From G963663495 sp963663495 (GTDB lineage: Bacteria > Bacteroidota > Rhodothermia > Rhodothermales > Bin80), in assembly GCA_963663495.1 (NCBI GenBank), contig OY760427.1:372001-436000 (forward strand): a stretch of 64,000 nt of DNA. Direction: 5' to 3'. Position numbers and translations under genes: made by a program. The notes beneath the pieces were generated by a model. That model ran no database searches and had not been told where the DNA came from. It saw nothing but the letters and a program-made list of their open reading frames with translations. Positions 20,331-29,528 of this stretch are shown one piece after another; the first letter of the stretch is position 1, and the number at the start of each line of letters is the position of its first letter.

Positions 20331-21405
20331 ATGTGCTCTGCGTCTTACGGTTACTCGCTTCTGTGTGCCCACACACAGAACACCGCTGACTGGTATAGGC
20401 AGCGGTAACCTTTATCACCTTGCGGCACTTATAACCCAGCATCTGATCCAGCTGGCCCCAACCTGTTCGCAGTATTCCACGGTTGAGGCCAGACTTCTGT
20501 CTGACGTTTGTGCCAAAGCTCTCCATCGTCCCCTTAGCTGAACATGTCATCGCTTTGATCTTTAGGTCCTCCAGTATCACCGTTGAGGAGCATTTGGCAA
20601 TACTGCGACTTACCTGGTGGTTCGCATTCTTGAGGATGTTAGCACGCTTGCGCTGTATGCGGGCGATTCTATGCTTCCGCCTGTTACGACGGTTGGAGCC
20701 TCTCTTCTGTCTCGCCAGTCTTCGCTGATGCCGCTTCAACTTGGCATCAAGACGCTTCGTATCCGGTTGTCTGATAATGCTTGTATCGCCCTCTGTGGAG
20801 ACCATAGCGACCTGCCCGCAATTACGGTCAATGCCTACAGCACTGCCGGTATCCTCTATTACAGGTGCCTCAATCTTGTAGCAGATGACAGCATACCCTT
20901 TGCAGGCGTTCTTCTTTACCGTGGCTTTGACGGGTATACCATCAGGGTACGGGTTGCCTCCCCGCCTGCGGAGTGCCATATATCCCACTCTCGGGATATA
21001 CAGCTTGCCATCCCGAACCCTTACGTTATCCGGGATCGTGAACGAAGGCGTACTACCACGTCTGGAATGGAATCTCGGTCTTCTCTTACCCTCCTTGAAG
21101 AATGCCTTCCATGCATCCGCCTGATATTTCAATGTGTATCTAACGACACCAAAGGAGTATTCAGGTAGCCACTCGACCGTACGGCGCAGCGCCGTGAACC
21201 GCTTCCCCAGCGAGAAGAAGCTTACCGAGGGCGGCTTCTCTCCAGCCTCTTTCGCTTTCTTGTACGCCTCGCTCTGCTCTGCGAGGATGGCATTCCACAC
21301 AAACCTACACGCACCCGCTAATCCAGCAAGGTGCTTGGCGTTACTCCGACTTCCGGGCAACAGCCTGTATGTGATATTGCGGTATGCACTAACCGTTTCG
21401 GGCAT
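20170..21405 (-). CDS. tnpB: TnpB-like RNA-guided nuclease (IS200/IS605 OrfB), 411 aa
   Basis: TnpB proteins are transposon-encoded nucleases guided by an RNA made from the element's right end. The RuvC acids are visible: VGIDRNCG (Asp), VILEDLKIKAM (Glu) and ADHADLNAAANIL (Asp). A four-Cys zinc finger (CSVCGH and CMSCGH) lies between the last two, and the N-terminal RNA-binding helix part (GACRFVWNAIL) is intact. Length is normal. No tnpA is nearby, so it is a TnpB-only (IS1341-type) element. The last residues (about TSARLCTI) appear to be encoded by DNA beyond the element end. It splits a minus-strand gene cluster between the TIM-barrel gene and the cupin gene. Confidence 0.92.
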   Translation of the reverse strand: MPETVSAYRNITYRLLPGSRSNAKHLAGLAGACRFVWNAILAEQSEAYKKAKEAGEKPPSVSFFSLGKRFTALRRTVEWLPEYSFGVVRYTLKYQADAWKAFFKEGKRRPRFHSRRGSTPSFTIPDNVRVRDGKLYIPRVGYMALRRRGGNPYPDGIPVKATVKKNACKGYAVICYKIEAPVIEDTGSAVGIDRNCGQVAMVSTEGDTSIIRQPDTKRLDAKLKRHQRRLARQKRGSNRRNRRKHRIARIQRKRANILKNANHQVSRSIAKCSSTVILEDLKIKAMTCSAKGTMESFGTNVRQKSGLNRGILRTGWGQLDQMLGYKCRKVIKVTAAYTSQRCSVCGHTEASNRKTQSTFTCMSCGHADHADLNAAANILASGIGASARRGAFGLPTPMTREIDTSARLCTI

Positions 21406-21432
21406 GGCACTGTGGTAATATAACCCCCGGAA

Positions 21433-22314
21433 TTATCGTTTACGAGCTGCAGGGCAGGGAATTGCTTTGAACTGTCGGGTAAGGTTGATGAGCGACTCTT
21501 CCACTCCCATACGCTCCAAGCTTGATGCACCTACGAACCCGACTGCATCGGTATGCTCATTGATGTAGGCAGCGTCTTCAGGCGTGGATATGGGCCCTCC
21601 GTGACTCAGGAAAAGAATTCCTGGCCGCACCGACCGGGCGGCCTCAATGATTCCCTGCGTGCGGGACGCAGCCTCGTCTAACGTGCAGGTGGCACCCGTC
21701 ACGCCGATGGAACCGCCTATCGTGGTGCCTACATGCGCGATGATAACGTCAGCTCCCGCCTCGGCCATTCGGCGGCTTTCGTCTGGCGTTGCCACATATA
21801 CGATCGAAAGCAAGTCTAAACCGGGTTTTTGTGCCAACGCCACCATATCAATCTCATGCTGAACACTCATTCCTGTCTCCTCCAGTACTTGGCGAAACAG
21901 GCCGTCCACTATTGCATGCGTGGGAAAGTTGTTGATTCCGCTGAACCCCATGTCTCGAACTTTTAGAAGGTGGTGCCACATCCTGCGTCGGGGGTCGGAT
22001 GCATGGACTCCGCAGATGACAGGTATTTCCTGTACAACGGGAAGGACCTCGAACTCTCCAATCTCCATGGCGACGGCGTTGGCATCGCCATAGGCCATTA
22101 GTCCTGCCGTTGAGCCGTGGCCGGACATCCTGAAGCGCCCCGAATTGTAAATGATTAGCAGGTCGGCGCCGCCTTTTTCAATAAACTTGGCGCTGATACC
22201 GGTACCCGCTCCAGCAGCGATGATGGGTTCGCCGCGGTCCAAGGATGCATGCAAGCGTTCCAAGACTTCGCCGCGGGTGTACGGGTTTCCGATGCCCGTC
22301 CAAGGATTTGGCAT
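21433..22314 (-). CDS. Phosphoenolpyruvate hydrolase-type TIM-barrel protein
   Basis: The 293-aa protein from MPNPWTGIGNPYTRGEVLER matches the TIM-barrel signal transduction/PEP hydrolase family (PF09370 type). Hallmarks are IIAAGAGTGISAKFIEKGGA, DLLIIYNSGRFRMSGHGS, MAYGDANAVAMEIG, GVHASDPRRRM and HVGTTIGGSIGVTGA. It probably cleaves or binds a small phosphorylated or keto-acid ligand; the exact reaction is not settled for most members. An in-frame Met at 22392 would add 26 residues without family support. It is probably the first gene of the cluster now split by the TnpB element. An ORF-less group II intron lies about 100 bp upstream, possibly between this gene and its promoter. Confidence 0.88.
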   Translation of the reverse strand: MPNPWTGIGNPYTRGEVLERLHASLDRGEPIIAAGAGTGISAKFIEKGGADLLIIYNSGRFRMSGHGSTAGLMAYGDANAVAMEIGEFEVLPVVQEIPVICGVHASDPRRRMWHHLLKVRDMGFSGINNFPTHAIVDGLFRQVLEETGMSVQHEIDMVALAQKPGLDLLSIVYVATPDESRRMAEAGADVIIAHVGTTIGGSIGVTGATCTLDEAASRTQGIIEAARSVRPGILFLSHGGPISTPEDAAYINEHTDAVGFVGASSLERMGVEESLINLTRQFKAIPCPAARKR

Positions 22315-22415
22315 GTATGTCAGGTTGGATGCGAGAATCAAGGTACGCAGGCAGCCGGAGGGAGGCAAGACCGTGCTCCACTTTCCATCCAAGGGATTAG
22401 CAGGACATCAGCGCC

Positions 22416-23116
22416 GGTACGCCAGGCTAACTGGCAAGGATATAGCGGGTGGAAGTCCCGTAATATGAAGCAAGAACCAAGCACATATTTCCGCGAGCCG
22501 TGCGCGGTCACTCGTGAGGGTGGACGTGAAGTGTCGGTAGCGGCGCATATGGCCAGGGATATTGAGCAACGAAAGATGTGTCGTTCGGGTCGCCGAGATT
22601 ATCGGTGCGGTCGAAGGCAATATGTTCGTCATCGTTATGGTGAGAGGGCGGACAGGCCCGCGGTGTCTAAGACCCCATGGACGTATGTACATATCCTGCC
22701 GGGACCTGGGAGATCTTTTCAACGCCCAGCGCCAAGGGCGGGGCCGCCGAAGCGTAGGCGAAATGCTGATCGGAGGATGTACGTTGAAGAGAAGTCCGAT
22801 GCGATGATAGTAGCGATGAAGCTGGCGAACAAAGCATGGAAGACCATGTGGCGGAGTTAGTGGAGCGAAGCGTCGCACCCGAGGGGAAACCGTAGTTCCC
22901 GGCATGCACTGGACGCAGAACCAGGTTTGTATGCAACATGGCACGCACTGGACACAGAGCCAGGTTCGTGTGCCAGGGGAAGGTGCGGTTACGGCAACGG
23001 ACCGGTTCGCTGGTCTGTTAACGTCATGCGCGGTGGCGCGACCCAAGGGAAGAGCCGGATGCGTTAGCGCGCACGTCCGGATCTGTGCGGGGCCTCCGGG
23101 GAAACCCGGGGGCTAC
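22416..23116 (+). ncRNA. ORF-less group II intron
   Basis: The 5' end GTACGCCAGGCTAACT resembles the intron 5' end at 1132, followed by the domain I motif GGGTGGAAGTCCCG. The 3' end has domain V (GAGCCGGATGCG pairing with GCGCACGTCCGGATC) and domain VI ending CTAC at 23116, nearly identical to the intron at 1055-1125. The whole is about 700 nt with no reverse transcriptase gene, so it would need a maturase in trans. An internal near-duplication (CACTGGACGCAGAACCAGG and CACTGGACACAGAGCCAGG) lies at 22905-22970. Confidence 0.7.
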
Positions 23117-23283
23117 CGCGAGGCTACAAGAAACCGTCGTCCGGTACGGTTGGTCGTACTGGTCGCCTACAACTTGGATTCTGGCGAGAACCTTGTACCT
23201 ATATGGCGTTACCGAACCTGGAAAATCCTTGTACCGGTATCGTATCTTGCCGTACCGCATACACCACGATCGAAACGTATCAG

Positions 23284-24600
23284 ATGCTGAATAGACGTAC
23301 ATTTATCAGGCGGATGGCTGCGGCTGTCGCCGCCCCGACCATCATTCCGGCCTCTGCCCTCGGGCGAGGCTTCGTTCCAGCGCCTAGTGAGCGGATCACC
23401 ATGGGCTTCATTGGAATGGGGAGCATGGGGTTTAACAACCTGCGAGGCTTTATTCAGAAACCGGATGTTCAAGTCTTGGCCGTGTGCGATGTGAACCGGT
23501 CAGGGACAAATTATGCCGGGCGCGGTGAACAAAGGGGGCGGGAGCCTGCGCGCCAATTTGTTAATTCTCATTACGGTGACCAGGCAGGCACGCAATCTTA
23601 TGCTGGGTGCGACGCATATGTCTACTTTTGGCAGCTTCTGGAGCGGCACGATATTGACGCGGTGTGTCTGTCGCTTCCGGACCACTGGCATGCCTACATG
23701 ACTGCCGCTGCTGCCAAGGCAGGTAAGGACATGTACAGCGAAAAGCCGCTGGCGCGAACCATCTACGAGGGGCGGGTCATGGTGAAGGCGGTGCGTAAGT
23801 ATGACCGCGTGTTTCAGACTGGTAGCCAGCAGCGGTCGGCAACCAATTTCCGGCATGCGTGTGAACTGGTACGTAACGGTTACATTGGTGACATCATCAA
23901 GGTTTACGCCCAGGTGGGAGGCGTTTCCAAACCATTCCCGCATGGGATGGAAGAGGTGCCGGACGGCTTCGAGTATGAGTTATGGCTGGGCAACGCCCCG
24001 CAGGCGCCGTACCACCCCGATCGTGTGAGCGGATCCTACAACACCGAGGAAGGTGCTTGGCGCGCCTGGCGTCCGTATTCGGCAGGCCATATCGCTGATT
24101 GGGGAGCTCACAATTTTGATATTGCGCATTGGGGCCTCGGGGTAGATGGCAGTGGTCCGGTTGAGCTAATTGCGGCGGAAGCGGCGGAAGAAGGGGAGCT
24201 GACGCTAATGTACAAGGGGGATGTCCCGGTCATCAAGAAGAAAGGGCCGCACGAAGGAATGATTCAGTTTGTAGGCACTGAGGGCTGGGTTGGTGTTAGC
24301 CGCGGAGACATATGGGCATCCGACGAAAAGCTGCTGTCCCTTGAATTGAAGGCTAGCGATACGCAACTACAACGAAGTGATGACCACCGCCGCGATTTTC
24401 TGAATTGTGTCAAGACGCGCAGACGGCCCATCTGTGATGTGGAGATTGGGCATAGTTCATTGACGGCGTGCCTCACCTCGGAAATCGCAATACGGCTGGG
24501 ACGATCCCTGAAGTGGGATCCTGTAAAGGAGAAGTTTGCTCAGGATGCCGAGGCCACTGCTCTGGTGACGCGGCCTATGCGATCGCCGTGGCTTGTGTAG
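23284..24600 (+). CDS. Tat-exported Gfo/Idh/MocA-family oxidoreductase
   Basis: Predicted NAD(P)-dependent dehydrogenase acting on sugars or inositols, exported folded by the Tat pathway. MLNRRTFIRRMAAAVAAP contains the twin-arginine motif and a hydrophobic stretch, which fixes the start at 23284. The Rossmann motif is ITMGFIGMGSMGFNNL, and the conserved EKPLARTIYEG lies at the end of the nucleotide-binding domain. The C-terminal part (GAHNFDIAHWGLG) carries the usual catalytic His region. Length (438 aa) is normal. Such proteins often accompany PVC dehydrogenases and ThuA proteins, consistent with the cluster upstream. The substrate is unknown. Confidence 0.9.
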   Translation: MLNRRTFIRRMAAAVAAPTIIPASALGRGFVPAPSERITMGFIGMGSMGFNNLRGFIQKPDVQVLAVCDVNRSGTNYAGRGEQRGREPARQFVNSHYGDQAGTQSYAGCDAYVYFWQLLERHDIDAVCLSLPDHWHAYMTAAAAKAGKDMYSEKPLARTIYEGRVMVKAVRKYDRVFQTGSQQRSATNFRHACELVRNGYIGDIIKVYAQVGGVSKPFPHGMEEVPDGFEYELWLGNAPQAPYHPDRVSGSYNTEEGAWRAWRPYSAGHIADWGAHNFDIAHWGLGVDGSGPVELIAAEAAEEGELTLMYKGDVPVIKKKGPHEGMIQFVGTEGWVGVSRGDIWASDEKLLSLELKASDTQLQRSDDHRRDFLNCVKTRRRPICDVEIGHSSLTACLTSEIAIRLGRSLKWDPVKEKFAQDAEATALVTRPMRSPWLV

Positions 24601-24661
24601 CCCGGCAGGCAGGCACATTATCGTAGGCTGACGACGGTTTAGGAGTTAGGCAGTAGGGGCG

Positions 24662-25012
24662 CTACGGGTCTTCAGGCATCCCGAGGAGCTCCTGCAGACG
24701 GTCTCGCTCTGTATCTCCAAGCGTTCCCCATTTCTGCTCCAGTCGCTGGCCCAAGGCGAGCTGCCGCTGCTCTGCGGACGACAGCCACCAGTGACTTGGA
24801 AGGGCGGTGAGGAATGCGGCCATCAGCACAACCGCAGCAGTCATAAAGATAGCGGAACGCTGCCACCGCAGGCAGTGGATCAAGCGCTCTGCGCACAGAG
24901 CGGACCGGCGCAGCATATCAGTGGCACGTTCCAGATCCTGCAGTACCGGCGCGATCTGCTTACGAGCCTGATTGGCTTCCTGCTCGGCCAGGCGCTCTCG
25001 CAGACTCATCCC
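24662..25012 (-). CDS. Small membrane protein of the mobilization operon
   Basis: About 116 aa. A charged, probably coiled N-terminal half (SLRERLAEQEANQARKQI) is followed by one hydrophobic segment (SAIFMTAAVVLMAAFLTALP) and a charged C-terminus. It begins right at the stop of the relaxase gene; a GTG at 25015 and the ATG at 25009 are both possible starts. Similar small membrane proteins sit downstream of relaxases in mobilizable plasmids, but no specific family was recognised. Confidence 0.65.
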   Translation of the reverse strand, partial: GMSLRERLAEQEANQARKQIAPVLQDLERATDMLRRSALCAERLIHCLRWQRSAIFMTAAVVLMAAFLTALPSHWWLSSAEQRQLALGQRLEQKWGTLGDTERDRLQELLGMPEDP

Positions 25013-25014
25013 CA

Positions 25015-26040
25015 CTATCGTACTTGTTCGCGAACACTACGAGCAGCGAGGCGACTTAGGGTGATGTATGCGTCTTCCCCCAACGCCGCTTTTACTTCTG
25101 CACTCCGTCCATTTTCCTGCAGACGCTGAAAAGCCTGCACCACGGTTGGCGAGTCCTGCACATCACTGTAGGATGTGTTCTCGGTGTGATCCAGTCCCGT
25201 CTTGCGTACGGCCCGAGCCAGTTCTTTGACGGGGGCCTGCCGCCGGGCCAGGTATGCATCGTAGGATTCATTGAACCGCTTCGCGAGTGCCCGGCCCGAA
25301 AGGCCGGGCACTACACTGCTGCTCTTGGCATATTCTTGCCCGTCCGTCACGACGATGCCAGTACGTTGGGGTTCCATCCTCAGTCCGTGGCGCCGCAGTC
25401 TGGCAGTAAGGTCATCCCAACTGTTCGCTTGCTTAAAATCCTGGCCCGCCGCACGATTTACAAGCATCTGGAACGGCATTCCCTGTCCACGCATGGCAGT
25501 CTTGTACGCTCCCTTGGAAAAGCTCTGGCTGCGCTCTGGCCTTCGTTGATCGGGTAGTTGGTATAAGTGTCCGGGCACCTCCCGAAAGCCCATCCTTCTT
25601 TCGGCATGACGGAGTACCTTCGCAATATCGTACCAGTAATGGTACATATTGGCGGCACGTCGTGTAATGGGGTGGACACGGTTAGCCATCACATGCAGAT
25701 GGTCGTAGTCCTCATCGCCGTGCGCTACGTACAATGCCTGGTGATGCTTCATGTTGATGCTGTTCAGAACGGTGTCAGCCACTTCCTCCATCTGGTCACG
25801 TGACGGATTATCCTCCGGGGCCCACGATATGGATACATGCAGCACCGGTTTTCTTACGGATGAACTGCCGTTGGCAACAATGCGCATTTCACGAGCTGCT
25901 GCCTTGGGACAGGAGTCGTCAATTAGCATGCGTGGTGTAGTCCAGGCCACACGGACGTGGTTGTGCCTGCCCGCCTTGGGCTGCTCTAGATAGCGGGCCA
26001 GTGCAGTAAAGCCCGCGGAAACTGTAGAATTTGCGATCAC
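25015..26040 (-). CDS. mobA: Relaxase (MobA/VirD2-like, MOBP type)
   Basis: Nicks the transfer origin of a mobilizable element and covalently leads the DNA strand into the recipient. The histidine triad is seen as DYDHLHVMANRVHP (His114, His116, His123), with the helical region around LARYLEQPKAGRHNH upstream as in the family. The protein is 341 aa, mostly the catalytic domain. Its ATG overlaps the end of the mobC gene by 4 bp (26037-26040), indicating translational coupling. No replication or type IV secretion genes are in the window, so this is a mobilizable rather than self-transmissible remnant or element. Confidence 0.88.
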   Translation of the reverse strand: MIANSTVSAGFTALARYLEQPKAGRHNHVRVAWTTPRMLIDDSCPKAAAREMRIVANGSSSVRKPVLHVSISWAPEDNPSRDQMEEVADTVLNSINMKHHQALYVAHGDEDYDHLHVMANRVHPITRRAANMYHYWYDIAKVLRHAERRMGFREVPGHLYQLPDQRRPERSQSFSKGAYKTAMRGQGMPFQMLVNRAAGQDFKQANSWDDLTARLRRHGLRMEPQRTGIVVTDGQEYAKSSSVVPGLSGRALAKRFNESYDAYLARRQAPVKELARAVRKTGLDHTENTSYSDVQDSPTVVQAFQRLQENGRSAEVKAALGEDAYITLSRLAARSVREQVR

Positions 26041-26471
26041 CGGATATGGCCCTTGATTCTCTGTAGAATGGGCCGTAGTCGGGATTCTAGAATTTCGGCC
26101 AGGTCCGTGGCATTGTGAGACGCAACCATGATGACATGTCCTATGGCTAACGTTTCACGGGCCAACTCTTCGTAAGCGCTTGAAGTAAGTTGACGGCCAA
26201 GCCCGGAGGCGCGTAGGTATGGGCCCGGGCGCATGCCTGCAGCCGATGCTTTTTGCTTTACCTTGGCCCACTCTGTCTCGTTAACGTACACACTTATTAC
26301 CTTGGTGCGGACAATCTTGACCGTAGTATCCTGATGCTCGTTTGGCTTTGGCACAACAGCGCAGGGTACGATATTCTGCTGACCGTGGACATTGCATCCT
26401 GCAACGATCTGTACAAGAGTGTATTCAGTCCGTATCTTACCGGTCACTGCACGGACAGTTGGAGGTCGCAT
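26037..26471 (-). CDS. mobC: MobC-like relaxosome accessory protein
   Basis: The stretch RTKVISVYVNETEWAKVKQK with PGPYLRASGLGR is the ribbon-helix-helix-like signature of MobC/bacterial mobilization proteins, which help the relaxase open the transfer origin. The C-terminal LAEILESRLRPILQRI is helical. Homologues normally start just before RTKVISVYV, so the first 50 codons of this frame are probably not translated; no ATG or GTG was found at that position and the true start is uncertain. Confidence 0.78.
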   Translation of the reverse strand: MRPPTVRAVTGKIRTEYTLVQIVAGCNVHGQQNIVPCAVVPKPNEHQDTTVKIVRTKVISVYVNETEWAKVKQKASAAGMRPGPYLRASGLGRQLTSSAYEELARETLAIGHVIMVASHNATDLAEILESRLRPILQRIKGHIR

Positions 26472-26590
26472 ATCCTAGCACTGGTGTGCGCGGCGCTCCA
26501 TACGCAGGCGGCCTATTTGGCTTTTCCGCGCTGTGTGGTGTTTGATCAGAATATTTAATTGTAAATTTCACACCATCAATAAAATGCCAC

Positions 26591-26595
26591 GGAGG
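26591..26595 (+). promoter_or_regulatory. Shine-Dalgarno sequence of the TonB receptor gene
   Basis: GGAGG five bases before the ATG at 26601. Strong Shine-Dalgarno sites are uncommon in classical Bacteroidota, so this supports the start choice and a deeper-branching host. Confidence 0.6.
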
Positions 26596-26600
26596 GCGCA

Positions 26601-29444
26601 ATGCTTCGACTTTTGAATTTTGTTACAACACTAACGGCCGCAATACTGCTGGTTCTGACCGCCCAAATTGCGGCCGCCCAGGTCACGATTACGGGCACGG
26701 TCACGGAGGCCGATACCCAAGAGCCCATGGTCGGGGTTTCCGTCGCAGTTCCCGGTACCACTATGGGGACGACGACCAATGTCGACGGGATGTATTCATT
26801 AGAGGTTCCGTCTTCCGACGGGGTTCTCGTGTTCTCGTTTGTCGGATTCAGGCTGGTGGAAATCGCACTGACATCGGGAGTCACGGTTATTGACGTAGAG
26901 CTGGAGCCTTCCATTCTTGGTTTGGACGAGGTTGTGGTCGTAGGGACCAGGAGAACCCCCCGCTTAGCAACCGATTCTGCCGTGCCCGTTGATGTGCTTG
27001 GTCCCGCAGACCTTGAAACCGCGGCTAGCACAGACATTGATGATGTCCTGCGTAACGTCCTTCCTTCCTATAATGTGCAGCGGCACGGTATTGATGACGA
27101 GGCGACGCTGGTGCGCCCGGTTACCTTGCGCGGACTGCCTGCAGATAACGTAATAGTTCTTGTGAACGGCCGGCGCCGCCACCGCTCAGCGTCAATTGCT
27201 CTACTGGGTAGCTCGCTGAATACAGGTGCACAAGGTCCGGACCTCAACATGATTCCAAGCATCGCACTCAAGCAGGTGGAAGTGCTCCGTGATGGCGCGT
27301 CGGCACAGTATGGTTCTGACGCAGTGGCGGGAGTGTTCAATATGCAGCTACGGGACAACTCCTCGGGAGTGCTCGTACGGATGCAAAGCGGGCAGTATGG
27401 GGATGGGGACGGTGAATACGCCCATGTCGCAGCTAACGTGGGGCTGCCCCTGACGGAACGTGGATTTATCAATGCAAGCATAGAATATCGCAACGCTGCA
27501 CCGACGATTCGGGCAGGTCAGCGCGCGGATGCCACGGTCCTTGCAGCCAGAGGGTACCCGGTTAATAATCCTTCTCAAATTTGGGGGAGCCCCGATGTAG
27601 ATGACCAGGTTGTTTCTTTTATCAATGCGGGAATTGATCTGAGCACGAGTGTCAGAGCGTATGCCCATGGGGGCTACGGCGTACGGACTTCGGAAGGAGG
27701 GTTTTATTTTCGGTCCCCCGGCACCTCTAGTGCGAGGGGCGGTGTGTTTCGGGTAGGTGATCGGAGGGCCATCGCCGACCTGAATGATAATGATGATGTG
27801 ATGTGCTCTTCGCTGGAAGATCTGCCACCGCTGGATGCGGATCTGTCCACCGTAAATGCCTTCATTAGCAACTACCGAGGGCAGTGTTTCCTTTTCAATG
27901 AGATGTTCCAGGGAGGCTTTACCCCGCGGTTCGGCGCTGATATCTCGGATGTCAGCGGAGTAGTGGGCATTGAGGGTGAGCTCGGGATGGGATTGCTTTG
28001 GGATCTCAGCTTCGGCGGCGGCCAGAGCGTGGCGGAGTATTTTATCTACAATACAATCAACGCATCGTATGGCCCCGACACGCCTACAAGCTTCAGGCCA
28101 CGCGATTATATCCAGGAGGAATACTCGGTTAATGCCAACTTTGTCCTTCCGGTAGCCATTGAGGCCTTCGCATCGCCACTCAACGTAGCATGGGGACTGG
28201 AGTGGCGTAACGAGATATTCGAAAGTAAGCCCGGCGATTTTGACTCGTACAACCCGGGTCCATATATCAAAGATGGTTTCAGTGTAGGATCTAATGGGTA
28301 TCAGGGATTGCACCCCAAGTTTGCCGGCAGATGGACACGCCCGAACGTGGCTGTCTACGGGGATTTGGAAGCGGATATCACGGAGTCATTGCTGGTAGGC
28401 GTCGCGGCTCGGTATGAGGACTTTTACGAGGACTTCGGGAGCACGATCAAGGGCAAGGTGGCGGCCATGTGGAGGCTGTCCGACGGACTAGCCGCGCGGG
28501 CAACCTATAGCACGGGCTTCCGCGCCCCCTCCCCCGGGCAAGCCAACCTGCAGGCATTGCAGACCGCCCTGTCAGCAAGTGGGGACTTCCTGGTTGAAAC
28601 GGGTCAGTTGCCTCCGACACATCCCATTTCCGCCGGACTGGGAGCGACGCCGCTCACGGAAGAGACATCCAGGAGCTACTCGGTCGGTGTCGTAATTGAA
28701 CTCGGCGATGAAGTGGACCTCACCATTGATTATTTCAATATCGCACTGGAGGATCGTATTTCGCTCACAGGTAACATCGGTATCACCGATGAACTTTCCC
28801 GAATCATGGACGAAGCGGACATTTTGGGAGGAGTCAAAAACCTGGCAGAGGTCAAGTTTTTCTCCAACGACTTTGATACGAGCACGAAGGGGGTTGACCT
28901 CCTGTTGTCATGGGACCGTGAGTGGGACAGAGGGAGGGCCACCATTATGAGTTTGGCATTCTCGCGCCTATCTCAGGAGCTCACGGGATTCTCTGAATCT
29001 CAGAATATTACGACCTTCCTCGGCGAAACGTTGACCACGCCGGTCTCATTCTCAATTCTGACCCCGCGCCGACAGATTGAGCTGGAACAGCTGAGTCCGA
29101 AACACAGGGCCGTGTTTAACTGGCGCCAGATCAGGGGCAGAGCATTCGGCGTATTCCGCTTGAGCTACTACTCCGGATGGGAAGCCTGCCGTCTCAACAA
29201 CAACGCGTGTCCCTCTGATGTGCTCGATGAGTATGATGGCGCAATGATAGCGGATCTTGAGCTTGGAATGGGCTTCCAGCAGAATTCCTACCGCGTGGCT
29301 GTAGGGATAAACAACCTTTTGGACACGACGCATGTCGCCCATCAGCAGGAGACCGACTCGCAAGGCAACAACCGGGTGGAAAGCCAGCCGTGGGATTACA
29401 ACGGCAGGGCATTTTACGCCCGCATCACTGCGAATGTATTCTAG
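26601..29444 (+). CDS. TonB-dependent outer-membrane receptor with carboxypeptidase-regulatory-like N-terminus (947 aa)
   Basis: Energised outer-membrane importer for a large or scarce nutrient. A signal peptide (about residues 1-27, ending AAAQ) is followed by a CarbopepD_reg-like domain (ITGTVTEADTQEPMVGVSV, DGMYSLEVPSSDGVLVFSFVG). The plug domain begins at LDEVVVVGTRRTPR and includes LRGLPADNVIVLVNGRRRHR, then VEVLRDGASAQYGSDAVAGV. The barrel ends ARITANVF with the expected terminal Phe. No SusD partner gene follows, so it is a stand-alone receptor of the type common in Rhodothermota and marine Bacteroidota. A strong terminator follows the gene. The ligand is unknown. Confidence 0.92.
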   Translation: MLRLLNFVTTLTAAILLVLTAQIAAAQVTITGTVTEADTQEPMVGVSVAVPGTTMGTTTNVDGMYSLEVPSSDGVLVFSFVGFRLVEIALTSGVTVIDVELEPSILGLDEVVVVGTRRTPRLATDSAVPVDVLGPADLETAASTDIDDVLRNVLPSYNVQRHGIDDEATLVRPVTLRGLPADNVIVLVNGRRRHRSASIALLGSSLNTGAQGPDLNMIPSIALKQVEVLRDGASAQYGSDAVAGVFNMQLRDNSSGVLVRMQSGQYGDGDGEYAHVAANVGLPLTERGFINASIEYRNAAPTIRAGQRADATVLAARGYPVNNPSQIWGSPDVDDQVVSFINAGIDLSTSVRAYAHGGYGVRTSEGGFYFRSPGTSSARGGVFRVGDRRAIADLNDNDDVMCSSLEDLPPLDADLSTVNAFISNYRGQCFLFNEMFQGGFTPRFGADISDVSGVVGIEGELGMGLLWDLSFGGGQSVAEYFIYNTINASYGPDTPTSFRPRDYIQEEYSVNANFVLPVAIEAFASPLNVAWGLEWRNEIFESKPGDFDSYNPGPYIKDGFSVGSNGYQGLHPKFAGRWTRPNVAVYGDLEADITESLLVGVAARYEDFYEDFGSTIKGKVAAMWRLSDGLAARATYSTGFRAPSPGQANLQALQTALSASGDFLVETGQLPPTHPISAGLGATPLTEETSRSYSVGVVIELGDEVDLTIDYFNIALEDRISLTGNIGITDELSRIMDEADILGGVKNLAEVKFFSNDFDTSTKGVDLLLSWDREWDRGRATIMSLAFSRLSQELTGFSESQNITTFLGETLTTPVSFSILTPRRQIELEQLSPKHRAVFNWRQIRGRAFGVFRLSYYSGWEACRLNNNACPSDVLDEYDGAMIADLELGMGFQQNSYRVAVGINNLLDTTHVAHQQETDSQGNNRVESQPWDYNGRAFYARITANVF

Positions 29445-29467
29445 ACATATGGCTCATCGCTATTCGG

Positions 29468-29505
29468 GAGGGGGAGTCGGTTACCGGCTCCCCCTCTTTG
29501 TTTTG
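29468..29505 (+). terminator. Rho-independent terminator after the TonB receptor
   Basis: A 13-bp stem (GAGGGGGAGTCGG, loop TTA, then CCGGCTCCCCCTC, with one G-T pair) is followed by TTTGTTTT. It separates the receptor from the helicase gene 24 bp downstream. Confidence 0.88.
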
Positions 29506-29528
29506 GTCCGTCAGGGCATTGCTTACGT

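Larger units (their letters stand above)
20165..21425 (-). mobile_element. IS605-type tnpB-only element
   Basis: The left end, beyond the tnpB start, matches the partial copy at about 7687-7705 (GGCATGGCACTGTGGTA), after which the two loci diverge, so the element starts at about 21415-21425. The right end is near the tnpB stop codon, roughly 20165-20200, and was not fixed exactly. These elements do not duplicate their target. Confidence 0.7.
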
